NCBI GenBank assembly: GCA_016708345.1
Contig: JADJFX010000003.1
Span: 62,001 to 126,000 of the forward strand
Reading direction: 5' to 3'
DNA length: 64,000 nt
From: Candidatus Rhodoferax bjergmarkensis
Lineage (GTDB): Bacteria > Pseudomonadota > Gammaproteobacteria > Burkholderiales > Burkholderiaceae_C
Position 1 is the stretch's first letter; the number at the start of each line of letters is the position of its first letter. A model generated the notes under the pieces. It made no database searches. It was not told where the DNA came from and worked only from the letters and a program-made list of their open reading frames with translations. Both the position numbers and the translations under genes were made by a program. Below are positions 1-7,701 of the stretch, in pieces.

Positions 1-2
1 AG

Positions 3-257
3 GCTGATGGCAGCGAAGAGTTCATCTTCGTGGCTGGCGGCGTTCTCGAAGTGCAGCCCCAATGCGTGACAGTGTTGTCCGACACCGCCATTCGTGGCAA
101 GGACCTGGACGACGAGAAGGCCAACGCTGCGCGCCTGGCTGCCGAAGAAGCTCTCAAGAACGCCAAGGGCGAGCTTGACATTGCCCGTGCGCAATCGGAA
201 TTGTTCGTCATGGCCGCCCAGATTGCAGCCTTGCGCAAGTACCGTCAAAAAAAGTAA
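3..257 (+). CDS. atpC: ATP synthase F1 epsilon subunit, C-terminal part
   Basis: The reading frame is open from the first bases of the window, so the 5' part of the gene lies upstream. The visible 84 residues contain the end of the epsilon beta-sandwich (FIFVAGGVLEVQP, then VTVLSDTAIRG) followed by the two-helix C-terminal domain (DDEKANAARLAAEEA onward) typical of AtpC. Epsilon is part of the central stalk of the F1 motor and inhibits ATP hydrolysis. A hairpin with a T-run follows, which fits atpC as the last gene of the atp operon. The methionine at position 30 is internal and not a start. Confidence 0.93.
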   Translation, partial: ADGSEEFIFVAGGVLEVQPQCVTVLSDTAIRGKDLDDEKANAARLAAEEALKNAKGELDIARAQSELFVMAAQIAALRKYRQKK

Positions 258-269
258 AGAACGCTCCAC

Positions 270-292
270 AGCATTGACGTAAAGTCAATGCT
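270..292. other. hairpin downstream of atpC
   Basis: Perfect 9-bp inverted repeat AGCATTGAC / GTCAATGCT with a 5-base loop. No T-run follows, so it is not a classical terminator by itself. It may act with the terminator 23 bases further on or protect the mRNA 3' end. Confidence 0.5.
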
Positions 293-314
293 CGTAGGAT
301 GCTTGACCCTATGC

Positions 315-352
315 AAAGCCCTGCTTCTGAGAAGATCAGGGCTTTTGTTTTG
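315..352 (+). terminator. Rho-independent terminator of the atp operon
   Basis: Stem AAAGCCCTG / CAGGGCTTT (315-323 with 337-345) followed by TTTTGTTTT. It lies 58 bases after the atpC stop, before a convergent minus-strand gene. Confidence 0.85.
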
Positions 353-372
353 GTCCGCCCGAGCCTGAGTCG

Positions 373-897
373 TTACTTCAGCACAGGCTCATCTGGAAGT
401 TCATTGGGTTTGATCTGCCCGGACTTCGCCGGAAAATGTGTTGTCAGCAGAGTCGATACTTCATCAATCGCTTGGGTTAATCCGTCTTCAAATTGCTGCG
501 CCTGAAAGGCTGCCTGCATGCGAGCCACCATGGACTGCCACATCTGGGGGCTCACACAGCCATTCAGTCCCCGATCCGCGACGATTTCGATGGCCCGTTC
601 TGCCAGCAGCAGGTAGATCAGCACACCATTGTTCTGTGCAGTGTCCCAAACCCGCAGCTTGCCAAAGATGGACAAAGCACGTTGCCGGATGATCTGCTTG
701 GTTGATAAACGCCGCCACAGGTAACTCAGCGGCAAACTGCCTTCGACAAAGATGCGAATCTCTCCGCCATGGCGCTGTTCACTTGCCGCCACCCTTTGGC
801 GCAGCCGTTGCAGCATATCCGCAGGAATGGCCCTTTGCGCCGCTGACTCATCGAGCCAGCGGTGTCTCAATACCCGTTTGATTCGGTTGCTCATCAC
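373..897 (-). CDS. TPM-domain (YgcG-like) protein without signal peptide
   Basis: 174 residues with an all-cytoplasmic look and a TPM-fold core (GEIRIFVEGSLPLSYLWRR near 45-65, then VWDTAQNNGVLIYLLLAERAIEIVADRGL near 85-115). TPM proteins are a family named from thylakoid/YgcG proteins; their biochemical role in bacteria is unclear. It overlaps the 3' end of the upstream TPM gene by four bases (ATGA-type coupling, stop at 894), so it is the third gene of a lemA-tpm-tpm operon. It has no N-terminal signal and no C-terminal membrane segment, unlike its neighbour, so the two probably work on opposite sides of the membrane. Confidence 0.8.
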   Translation of the reverse strand: MMSNRIKRVLRHRWLDESAAQRAIPADMLQRLRQRVAASEQRHGGEIRIFVEGSLPLSYLWRRLSTKQIIRQRALSIFGKLRVWDTAQNNGVLIYLLLAERAIEIVADRGLNGCVSPQMWQSMVARMQAAFQAQQFEDGLTQAIDEVSTLLTTHFPAKSGQIKPNELPDEPVLK

Positions 898-1844
898 CAG
901 TCTCCCGAGGCACCACCGCCACCAAAATCGCCTCCCCCGCCGGAGCTAAAACCGCCACCATCACTCGAACTCGAATCACCATCCCAAGCACCCCCAACGC
1001 CACCGCCACCAGAATTCCAACTGTCCACACCATGTCCACCCTGGCGCTGCGGGAAGCTTGAAAAAAGTGCGAAAAGCAGCGCAACGAATGCGGCGATGGC
1101 GGCGATAAACAGGCTGGCGGTGATGGACAGGGCAAGTGCTCCCACCGACGCTCCGGTCACCAAGGCACCCAGCTTGGAGCCCAAGATGCTGCGCGCGACA
1201 CCGGCAAGCAATGGCATCGCTATGAACATAAATATAGCCAGATCGATCCATTGAAAATCACCGTCACCTTCATTGGCCGCTTGGACAGCGGGCGCTGGCA
1301 AGGCTTCACCGGCGATCAACTTCATCAGCTGCTCCGTGCCCGCCTCCAGCCCGCCTGCGAAATCGTTTGCTTTGAAGCGAGGTGTGATGAGTTCACTGAT
1401 GATGCGTTTGGCGGCAAGATCTGCAATAGCGCCTTCCAGTGCCTTGGCCACTTCGATTCGAATTTTTCGATCGTTTTTGGCAACCACCACCAGCACGCCG
1501 TCGCCGATCTCGCGTCGGCCAATCTTCCAAGTGTTGGCGACTCGGTTGGCGTAGCTGGCAATATCCTCTGGCTGTGTCGTCGGCACCAAAAGGACAACCA
1601 ATTGTGCGCCGCGGCTTTGTTCAAATGCGGCGAGCTTTGCCTCCAATTGCAGACGTTGCGCCCCGTCCAAGGTGCCCGTGCTGTCCACCACATGGCCAGT
1701 CAGTGCAGGTACCGCCAGTTGCCCAAAGGCGGAAGTTAACGTGCACAGGAGGGCACAGCAAGCAGCAACCCAGTAAGCAGGCCAGCGCAAACCCTTTACG
1801 AGCCGAAGCCACGGTCGCTGGATCAATTGGGCGAACACGCTCAA
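894..1844 (-). CDS. TPM-domain membrane protein, YgcG-like, with glycine/serine-rich tail
   Basis: 316 residues. Order of parts: N-terminal hydrophobic signal (about 25-42, ending near SAFGQLAVPALTG), TPM domain (about 45-175, with DSTGTLDGAQRLQLEAKL and GRREIGDGVLVVVAKNDRKIRIEVA), two or three hydrophobic segments (about 195-270), and a low-complexity Gly/Ser tail ending GGGGASGDW. This is the standard architecture of YgcG-type proteins, which usually sit beside lemA as here. The tail is likely surface-exposed or disordered. Function is not known at the biochemical level; a role in envelope stress or membrane remodelling is inference. Confidence 0.87.
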   Translation of the reverse strand: MSVFAQLIQRPWLRLVKGLRWPAYWVAACCALLCTLTSAFGQLAVPALTGHVVDSTGTLDGAQRLQLEAKLAAFEQSRGAQLVVLLVPTTQPEDIASYANRVANTWKIGRREIGDGVLVVVAKNDRKIRIEVAKALEGAIADLAAKRIISELITPRFKANDFAGGLEAGTEQLMKLIAGEALPAPAVQAANEGDGDFQWIDLAIFMFIAMPLLAGVARSILGSKLGALVTGASVGALALSITASLFIAAIAAFVALLFALFSSFPQRQGGHGVDSWNSGGGGVGGAWDGDSSSSDGGGFSSGGGGDFGGGGASGDW

Positions 1845-1865
1845 GGCCTGAAGGCTAATAAGTAG

Positions 1866-2459
1866 TTACTTCTTGGTGAAGTCGATGGTCGGCGGGGTGG
1901 CGATGGTGGCCTCATTTTGCACAGCAAACGTCGGCTTGGGCTGGTAGCTGAACAACATGGCTGTCAGGTTGCTGGGAAAGCTGCGTGCCAGCACGTTGTA
2001 GGCCTGAATGGCCTGGATGTAACGGTTGCGAGCCACCGTAATCCGGTTTTCGGTGCCTTCAAGCTGCACCCGAAGGTCCGAGAAACCTTGGTTGGCCTTG
2101 AGGTTGGGGTATTGCTCCGACACCGCCATCAAACGACTCAGGGCGGAGCCGAGTTCGCCCTGCGCCGTCTGAAACTTATTCAGCGCTTGCGGGTTGCTCA
2201 GCATTTCAGGGCTGACCTGAATAGAAGTTGCTTTGGCGCGCGCCTCAATCACCCGGGTCAGTGTCTCTTGTTCAAAGGCAGCTTCGCCCTTGACAGTCGC
2301 CACGATGTTGGGCACCAGATCAGCGCGGCGCTGGTACTGGTTCAGCACTTCACTCCATGCGGACTTGGTTTGCTCATCGAATTTTTGAAAATCGTTGTAG
2401 CCGCAAGCGCTCAGGCCCAAGCTTGTGATCAGAACTAAAAACCAGCGTGTCATAGTCAT
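1866..2459 (-). CDS. lemA: LemA family protein
   Basis: 197 residues with a short N-terminal lipoprotein-like signal (LITSLGLSACGYN, lipobox Cys at about 19) and the LemA helical core: QYQRRADLVPNIVATVKG, then FQTAQGELGSALSRL and FSDLRVQLEGTENRITVAR. LemA proteins are membrane-anchored helical proteins of unknown activity that typically precede a TPM/YgcG gene. The gap to the next gene is 21 bases, so the three genes are probably one transcript. The first gene of the operon starts 147 bases from the divergent NTF2-like gene. Confidence 0.9.
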   Translation of the reverse strand: MTMTRWFLVLITSLGLSACGYNDFQKFDEQTKSAWSEVLNQYQRRADLVPNIVATVKGEAAFEQETLTRVIEARAKATSIQVSPEMLSNPQALNKFQTAQGELGSALSRLMAVSEQYPNLKANQGFSDLRVQLEGTENRITVARNRYIQAIQAYNVLARSFPSNLTAMLFSYQPKPTFAVQNEATIATPPTIDFTKK

Positions 2460-2606
2460 CCTTCCAAGGAAAATTCAGTCTTCGTCATGTTCAAACCCGC
2501 CGCAGAGCGTGCTTGAGTTTACTCAACGCTGCCCACCAAAAGGCAGGCCGATGTAGCGATTCATAAATAGCGGCAAAATCGAGCTTATCAATACGCAAGC
2601 ACCATC

Positions 2607-3056
2607 ATGGCCAAAGCAAAAAAACAGTCGGTAACGGTCGGCGGAACGGCAGACGATACGGAAGCTGCCTTCTACGAGGCACTTCAGTGCGGTGACATCG
2701 AAAAACTCATGGCCTGCTGGGCTGATGAGGACGAAATTTCATGCGTACACCCGGGCGGTCCGCGCCTGATCGGCATGGGCGCAATCCGCGCCGCGTTTGA
2801 CACACTGTTTTCAAATGGCTGCATCCGGGCCTGGCCCGAGGGCTTGCACAAGATCGAGTCACTGGCCAGCAGCGTTCACAATCTGCGCGAACGTATTGAG
2901 GTGCTGACTGAGGATGGCCCCCGCATGGCTTACGTGGTGGCCACCAACGTTTATCACAAGACGGCACAGGGGTGGCGCATGGTGGCGCATCACGCCAGTG
3001 CGGCCAGTGTGCAAGAGATGCAGGATGCGGTTTCGACGCCGCAACTTCTTCATTGA
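2607..3056 (+). CDS. SnoaL/NTF2-like (DUF4440-type) small protein
   Basis: 149 residues predicted to form an NTF2-like alpha+beta barrel: helix DDTEAAFYEALQCGDIEKLM, then WADEDEISCVHPGGPRLIG, GMGAIRAAFDTLF and the C-terminal strands YVVATNVYHKTAQGWRMVAHH. The motif with an aspartate after the first helix and the final HHAS are usual for SnoaL/DUF4440 proteins. Members range from enzymes to ligand-binding domains and nothing here fixes a substrate. It lies directly upstream of the YheT-type hydrolase gene and may be co-expressed. Confidence 0.8.
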   Translation: MAKAKKQSVTVGGTADDTEAAFYEALQCGDIEKLMACWADEDEISCVHPGGPRLIGMGAIRAAFDTLFSNGCIRAWPEGLHKIESLASSVHNLRERIEVLTEDGPRMAYVVATNVYHKTAQGWRMVAHHASAASVQEMQDAVSTPQLLH

Positions 3057-3060
3057 TGAA

Positions 3061-3113
3061 ATATGCCGCTAGCCCAAGATAAACAGGCGCGAGCAGCTAT
3101 GAATTATGTAGCG
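3061..3113. repeat. dispersed palindromic repeat, copy 1 (degenerate)
   Basis: Matches the family core GCGC-AGCAGCTATGAATT-TGTAGC in the reverse orientation. Both candidate start codons of the following hydrolase gene (3063 and 3099) lie inside it. Confidence 0.65.
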
Positions 3114-4091
3114 CCAAAGTGGTTGCCGGGCGGCAATCTGCAGACGATCTGGCCGGCCCTGTATTCACGGCGTGTGCTGGGTGCGACGCCACTTTACCGG
3201 CGCGAGCGCTGGAGCACGCCAGACGGAGATTTCATTGACGTTGACTTCCTGCAGGCACCTCCAAGCCAAACCTTGCTGGTCATGTTTCATGGCTTGGAGG
3301 GCTCATCCGCCAGTCACTACGCGCAAGCATTTGCCGAATTTGCCCGTGTGCAGGGGTTTAACTATGCTGTGCCCCACTTTCGCGGCTGCAGTGGCGAACT
3401 GAACCACGGCCCCCGGGCGTACCACTCGGGTGATTTTGAAGAGATTGGCTGGATTTTGGCGCGCATGCGCGAGCAACATGCGGGGTCCATCCTGGCCGTG
3501 GGTGTTTCTTTGGGTGGCAATGCACTTTTGCGCTGGGCTGAGGAAATGGGCTCGCAGGCGGCTAGTGTGGTGAGCGCCGTGGCCAGTGTCTCGTCGCCAT
3601 TGGATTTGGCCGCCAGTGGCCGGGCGATTGGACGGGGCTTTAACCGGCTGGTCTATACCCGTCAATTCTTGAACACCATGAAACCAAAGGCCCTGCAGAA
3701 GCTGGCACAGCACCCGGGGCTGTTTGACGCGCAGGCCCTGCGCGCAGCACGTGATCTGTATGAGTTTGACAATGTATTCACCGCGCCCCTGCACGGCTTC
3801 AAGAACACCGACGATTACTGGCACCGGGCTTCTGCCAAGCCGCATTTGCGCCAGATCCGAATTCCCGCCTTGGTCGTGAATGCCCGCAACGACCCCTTTG
3901 TTCCCGCCTGGAGCCTGCCCCGCCAAAAGGATGTCGGCCACTGGGTAACCCTGTGGCAGCCCGCACATGGCGGTCACGTGGGCTTTGCGCAAGGCCGTTT
4001 GCCGGGCCATGTGCGCTCCATGCCACAGGCTGTGGGCGGCTGGCTGGCTTCACATCTGTCAACTTTTTCTGCCCCTTTGATCCATGGATGA
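3099..4091 (+). CDS. YheT-type alpha/beta hydrolase
   Basis: 330 residues from the chosen ATG. Features of the COG0429 family: HGLEGSSASHY oxyanion region, PHFRGCSGELN, nucleophile elbow GVSLGGN (Ser about 144), an aspartate in NARNDPFVP and the catalytic histidine in PAHGGHVGF. Family members are esterases/lipases with poorly defined natural substrates. The start is uncertain: an in-frame ATG at 3063 would add 12 residues (MPLAQDKQARAA), but family members begin close to MNYVAPKWLPGG. Both starts lie in a copy of the dispersed repeat. The stop overlaps the next gene by eight bases. Confidence 0.85.
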   Translation: MNYVAPKWLPGGNLQTIWPALYSRRVLGATPLYRRERWSTPDGDFIDVDFLQAPPSQTLLVMFHGLEGSSASHYAQAFAEFARVQGFNYAVPHFRGCSGELNHGPRAYHSGDFEEIGWILARMREQHAGSILAVGVSLGGNALLRWAEEMGSQAASVVSAVASVSSPLDLAASGRAIGRGFNRLVYTRQFLNTMKPKALQKLAQHPGLFDAQALRAARDLYEFDNVFTAPLHGFKNTDDYWHRASAKPHLRQIRIPALVVNARNDPFVPAWSLPRQKDVGHWVTLWQPAHGGHVGFAQGRLPGHVRSMPQAVGGWLASHLSTFSAPLIHG

Positions 4092-4623
4092 CATCGTCAA
4101 ACAAGCTCTTGCCAAATGGCCGAATGTGCCCGATTGTTATGGCTGGCTGGGCTTGGACGCCCGTGGCAATTGGTTCATGCGCGACGACCAGGCCCAGGCG
4201 CACGGTCCGTTTGCCGGTGGCTCCCCGGCCAGCAAGGGTTCGCAGTTGAAGCACGACAAGTTGATCGAATTCATCCAGCGCAACTACGAGCCGGATGCGG
4301 CCGGGCAGTGGTTTTTTCAAAATGGTCCGCAGCGTGTGTATGTCGAACTGGAAGCCACGCCGCTGATTTGGCGCATCAGCGACGACTTCTCCATCCATGA
4401 CCACACCGGCAAACCAGCGCACATGCAGCGCTGCCTGCTTGACGAACATGGGCATCTTTACCTGCAGACCAATACCGGCTTTGGCCTCGTCCACACCATG
4501 GACATGGCCTGTGCAGCCAATGCGGTCGAGCAAAACCGTTGGCATCCACTGGATGCTGTTGCCGCTGATTTGCCAAGCCAGTTTGGCTACGTGCCAAGCC
4601 CACAAACGCTGAAGAAACAATAG
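4084..4623 (+). CDS. conserved hypothetical protein, 179 aa
   Basis: The ATG overlaps the 3' end of the hydrolase gene, so the two are translationally coupled. The sequence resembles a family I have seen in Comamonadaceae next to yheT (starts MDDIVKQALAKWPNVP, contains YGWLGLDARGNWFMRDD and QWFFQNGPQRVYVELE), but I cannot name the Pfam entry with certainty. It has no signal peptide or membrane segment, several conserved Trp/Tyr/Gly positions and a Cys/His-containing segment (HMQRCLLDEHGHLYLQ). Likely cytosolic; function unknown. Confidence 0.75.
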   Translation: MDDIVKQALAKWPNVPDCYGWLGLDARGNWFMRDDQAQAHGPFAGGSPASKGSQLKHDKLIEFIQRNYEPDAAGQWFFQNGPQRVYVELEATPLIWRISDDFSIHDHTGKPAHMQRCLLDEHGHLYLQTNTGFGLVHTMDMACAANAVEQNRWHPLDAVAADLPSQFGYVPSPQTLKKQ

Positions 4624-4711
4624 ATGCGTGCCAGCGCAGGCCAGCCATGGAGCCGCTCAATCCTTCCGTCGGGTCGTTTCATGACGGTTGCTACTGCACG
4701 AAATCAGTTTA

Positions 4712-4772
4712 TTTGCTATGAATTAGATAGCTTGTAGCGCCCGTAAATCATGCGCTACAGGCCAATTTGACT
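4712..4772. repeat. dispersed palindromic repeat, copy 2
   Basis: Forward orientation: TTTGCTATGAATTAGATAGC, then stem TGTAGCGC / GCGCTACA around a 10-11-base loop, ending GGCCAATTTGAC. The stem differs from other copies on both sides but still pairs. Confidence 0.85.
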
Positions 4773-4793
4773 GTGAAAAAATACGATTCAACC

Positions 4794-6146
4794 ATGCATG
4801 GAGTCGCTGACCGCATCTGGCAGCGCCGTTGGCTGGCCGTCCTTGGCATCTTCATCCTGATGACATCGGCGCTAGCAGCCGATGAGGGGGCGCAACGCGC
4901 GCAATGGTTGGCCCAGCTGCGCCAGCACGCCCAGCCCTTGCACCAGCAAGCGCGCGACTACGACCGGCTGCTGGACTCCATTGGCGATGCCCGCGTGGTG
5001 ATGCTGGGCGAAGCCACCCATGGCAGTGCCGAGTTTTTTCAGGAGCGCGCCCGCATCAGCCAGCGCCTGATTGCAGAAAAGGGCTTTACCGCCGTCATTT
5101 TGGAGGCCGGGTGGGCACCAACGCTGCGTCTGAATGCCTATGTCCAGGGTGCCAGCGAAGCCAGCGCACCCCAGGTTCTGCAGGGTTTTCGCCTCTTTCC
5201 GCGCTGGACCTGGCGCCACCCCGACTTCGCCGCCTTTGTGGAAGCTTTGCGCGTGCATAACACCGGCCTGCCTGCGCACCAGGAGCGCGTCAGGCTGTAT
5301 GGCATGGACATTTATGAAACGCCGCAGGCCGTGGACGATGTTCTGGATTACCTGCAGGTAGCCGCCCCGGCCGAATTGCCCCGTGCGCGACGCGACTACC
5401 GCTGTTTTGCCCCCTACCGCAGCCCTGAGCGCGACCCCTCGCTTTACGGTCGCGATCTGTTGCGCGGCTGGATGCCGAACTGCGCCCGTCGCGTGGCCGC
5501 ACGCCACCGGCAGATGGCTGCGCTGCAGGCACGCCAGCCCAGCGCACGCGGCAATGAAGCCATGATGAGTGCCCGCGCCGTGGTGGGTGCCGAAGCCTAT
5601 TACCGCCTGCTCTATGCCGAAGGCGCGCTGGCCTCGTGGAACGCGCGCGAGCGTTTCCTGGCCGAATCCATTGAGCTGGCGTTGGCGCGCCATGCCAAGG
5701 TGCTGGTTTGGGCGCACAACACCCATCAGGGCGATGCACGCGCCAGCCTGCAAGGCGAAAGTGGCGAACTCTCCATCGGCCAGCTCATGCGCGAACGTCT
5801 GGGTGAGCAGGCGGTGTTTTTGCTCGGCCTCACCACCCACAGCGGCACCGTGCGCGCCGCCTCGGGCTGGGCCACCCGTGACCGCATCAAAACCCTGCGC
5901 CCGGCCCAGCGCGACAGCTGGCCCGGTCTTTTTCATGAGATGGGGCTGCCGGCCTTTCTGATTGACTTTCGCAGCGACCCGGCGCTGGCGGCGGCTTTCG
6001 ATCAGTCCTGGCCGGACCGCGCCATCGGCGTCAACTATTTTCCACACGACGAGCAGCGCAGCCATTACCTGCCGCTGAAGATCAGCCGTACATACGACGC
6101 GGTGATCCATATTGATGTCACGCAGGCGGTGCAGGTTCCGGAATGA
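4794..6146 (+). CDS. erythromycin esterase family protein, exported
   Basis: 450 residues from ATG 4794; the frame is open back to a TTG at 4767 inside the repeat. An N-terminal signal (WLAVLGIFILMTSALAADE) suggests export. The esterase-family core is present: LGEATHGSAEFFQERARI (Glu and His of the active site), FTAVILEAGW, a WTWRHPDF segment, VLVWAHNTHQGDARAS (His), and the C-terminal FLIDFR and GVNYFP. The family includes macrolide esterases and succinoglycan-biosynthesis-type proteins with unknown substrates, so macrolide resistance should not be assumed. It stands alone between two copies of the dispersed repeat. Confidence 0.87.
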   Translation: MHGVADRIWQRRWLAVLGIFILMTSALAADEGAQRAQWLAQLRQHAQPLHQQARDYDRLLDSIGDARVVMLGEATHGSAEFFQERARISQRLIAEKGFTAVILEAGWAPTLRLNAYVQGASEASAPQVLQGFRLFPRWTWRHPDFAAFVEALRVHNTGLPAHQERVRLYGMDIYETPQAVDDVLDYLQVAAPAELPRARRDYRCFAPYRSPERDPSLYGRDLLRGWMPNCARRVAARHRQMAALQARQPSARGNEAMMSARAVVGAEAYYRLLYAEGALASWNARERFLAESIELALARHAKVLVWAHNTHQGDARASLQGESGELSIGQLMRERLGEQAVFLLGLTTHSGTVRAASGWATRDRIKTLRPAQRDSWPGLFHEMGLPAFLIDFRSDPALAAAFDQSWPDRAIGVNYFPHDEQRSHYLPLKISRTYDAVIHIDVTQAVQVPE

Positions 6147-6166
6147 CGCAGGCCATGCAGAATGAC

Positions 6167-6230
6167 TACCAAATAAGCCGCTAGCGCTTGTAGAATGTGC
6201 GCTAGCAGCTATTAAATATGTAGCAAATTC
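6167..6230. repeat. dispersed palindromic repeat, copy 3
   Basis: Reverse orientation, stem GCTAGCGC / GCGCTAGC, ending in AGCAGCTATTAAATATGTAGC. It overlaps the last codons and stop of the minus-strand GNAT gene. Confidence 0.87.
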
Positions 6231-6871
6231 GCCTCAGCCTGCAATGCTTCATGCACGTCTGAACGAGGTGTTCTTTTCATCAGCCATAGCTTGGGGCCCT
6301 TGTCTGGCATTTGCAATGACTGGATCACTTGAAACCCATGCCCCTCGTAATAGGAAACGTTCTTGGCGGTGGACGTCTCCAAATAAGCGGGCGTATTTTG
6401 TACGTCGCACCGCTGCAGGATAGGTTTCAACAGAGCGCGGCCTACGCCTTTGCCCTGATCATCTGGATCGACTCCGATGGCTTGTAAATAATAGTGCGGC
6501 TCCTTCAGATGGTGGTACTCCATCTTTTCGACCCCCACCATTCGCGAAATCAGCTTATTCCAACCCACTGCCCGAATAAACTGGGGTGCCACTATTGCCT
6601 GCTTCCATAGATTGATCTTGGCCCGACCGGGGGGGTAGCACACAGCAACGCCATTCAAGCTTTTGGACGTGAGAATTTCACCGTGCGGTTGCGCCAAACC
6701 ATGCAACATCATCGTGAAAAACTGGCGGTATGCGCTTGCTCTTTTTGCATCGCTACGAACCAGCCATGCGATATGCGGGTCCGTATCAAACGCCTTGGAT
6801 AAAGTCTCTACAAGTTGGGGATAGTCTTCTTGCCGAGCAGTACGGACATCATGAGAACACGGTGCATGCAT
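6212..6871 (-). CDS. GNAT family N-acetyltransferase
   Basis: 219 residues. The acetyl-CoA binding motif A is clear (YLQAIGVDPDDQGKGVGRALL, about residues 127-147, with the Q-x-x-G-x-G/A loop), followed by AYLETSTAKNVSYYEGHGFQV, the usual motif B. Substrate unknown. The ATG at 6871 sits 173 bases from the divergent toxin-antitoxin operon. The last residues (NLLHI) and the stop codon are encoded by a copy of the dispersed repeat, so the C-terminus was probably rewritten by the insertion. Confidence 0.87.
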   Translation of the reverse strand: MHAPCSHDVRTARQEDYPQLVETLSKAFDTDPHIAWLVRSDAKRASAYRQFFTMMLHGLAQPHGEILTSKSLNGVAVCYPPGRAKINLWKQAIVAPQFIRAVGWNKLISRMVGVEKMEYHHLKEPHYYLQAIGVDPDDQGKGVGRALLKPILQRCDVQNTPAYLETSTAKNVSYYEGHGFQVIQSLQMPDKGPKLWLMKRTPRSDVHEALQAEANLLHI

Positions 6872-6999
6872 AAAAGTTATTTGTCTAAACTGGAATCACA
6901 AACGGTCGGCCAACAATCATGTGCAGCTCGCCTTGCCAGAGTATGTATGAGAAAAAATGCATCTGCAGTACCTTGCGGCATGCGTGCATGCACACTGTG

Positions 7000-7015
7000 T
7001 AGCACTAAAGTGCTA
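7000..7015. promoter_or_regulatory. probable operator of the parDE-type operon
   Basis: Perfect 7-bp inverted repeat TAGCACT-AA-AGTGCTA immediately followed by TATTATTTT, 30 bases before the antitoxin start. Ribbon-helix-helix antitoxins commonly bind such sites and autoregulate. TATTAT could be the -10 element. Confidence 0.6.
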
Positions 7016-7044
7016 TTATTTTCCATCCACTAGAAGACCGCAGC

Positions 7045-7329
7045 ATGTCCACCACCACCATCCGAATTGAAGACGAGCTCAAAGCCCGCATCGCCGTCGC
7101 CGCACAGCACGCCGGAAAAACCGCCCATGCTTTCATTCTGGACGCCATCTCTCAAACCGTGGAGCAAGTGGAGCTGGACAACGCCTTTAATGCAGTAGCC
7201 GACCAGCGCTGGGCCACCATTCAATCCAGCGGCAAAACCGTGCCGTGGGATGACGCAAAAGCCTACCTTGCGGCACGGGCCCATGGTGCGCCCGCACGCA
7301 AACCCGCCGCCAGCAAATTGGCCAAGTGA
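7045..7329 (+). CDS. ribbon-helix-helix antitoxin (ParD/CopG-like)
   Basis: 94 residues. The N-terminus TTTIRIEDELKARIAVAAQHAGKTAHAFILDAI is a typical RHH DNA-binding fold (strand TIRI, two helices). The C-terminal half (residues 45-94, WATIQSSGKTVPWDDAKAYL then Ala/Pro/Lys-rich) would wrap the toxin. It is expected to repress its own promoter at the palindrome just upstream and to neutralise the next gene's product. Its stop overlaps the toxin's first codon by four bases (GTGA). Confidence 0.88.
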   Translation: MSTTTIRIEDELKARIAVAAQHAGKTAHAFILDAISQTVEQVELDNAFNAVADQRWATIQSSGKTVPWDDAKAYLAARAHGAPARKPAASKLAK

Positions 7330-7655
7330 CCCAGCATGCCACCCCGCGCATGACCCGCATCGAGCTGGCCCCAGAGGTTTTTGACGACTTTGACCGATTC
7401 TTTGAGTACATCGCCCAGTTTGACGCAGGCTCTGCTCCCCAGCGCATTGGCGACATTCTGGAAGCCATCCAAATCCTGACCCACAGCCCGCAGATTGGGC
7501 GGCCCGTGAAAGACGGCAAACGCGAACTCGTCATCGGCCGCGCCACGCGTGGCTATGTGGCGCTGTACCGCGATGTGGCAGGGATCGACACCGTGTTTGT
7601 GCTGGCGGTGCGGGCGCAGCGGGAGGATGGTTTTAAGCATAAAAACAGGCTGTAG
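7326..7655 (+). CDS. RelE/ParE family toxin
   Basis: 109 residues from a GTG overlapping the antitoxin stop; an ATG at 7350 (MTRIELAPEVFDDFDRF) is the alternative and fits the family's usual start better. The ParE/RelE fold is visible: LAPEVFDDFDRFFEYIAQ helices, IQILTHSPQIGRPV, then strands RELVIGRATRGYVALYRD and DTVFVLAVRAQRE. ParE toxins poison gyrase and RelE toxins cut mRNA; sequence alone does not decide. The last residues (NRL) and the TAG stop come from a copy of the dispersed repeat, so the C-terminal tail may be a late addition. Confidence 0.87.
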   Translation: MTQHATPRMTRIELAPEVFDDFDRFFEYIAQFDAGSAPQRIGDILEAIQILTHSPQIGRPVKDGKRELVIGRATRGYVALYRDVAGIDTVFVLAVRAQREDGFKHKNRL

Positions 7656-7701
7656 CCCTCGTGGAATATGCGCAACCAGCTATTAAAAACGTAGCGGTTA
7701 A
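7638..7701. repeat. dispersed palindromic repeat, copy 4
   Basis: Reverse orientation: GGCTGTAGCCCTCGTGGAAT, then ATGCGCAACCAGCTATTAAA. It contains the toxin stop codon and touches the stop of the convergent VOC gene. Confidence 0.85.

Noticed and set aside
4767..4793. TTG start extending the esterase by nine residues
   Set aside because: The codons lie in the repeat and its edge; the ATG at 4794 gives a compact signal peptide.
4872..6110. 412-codon open frame on the minus strand opposite the esterase gene
   Set aside because: Shadow of a GC-rich gene; composition rich in Gln/His/Ala/Gly with no domain, and the plus-strand frame has clear esterase motifs.
6901..7044. Search for tRNA or small RNA in the GNAT-antitoxin gap and other gaps
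   Set aside because: No cloverleaf with TTCGA-type arm and no known riboswitch pattern was seen; only the antitoxin operator is supported.
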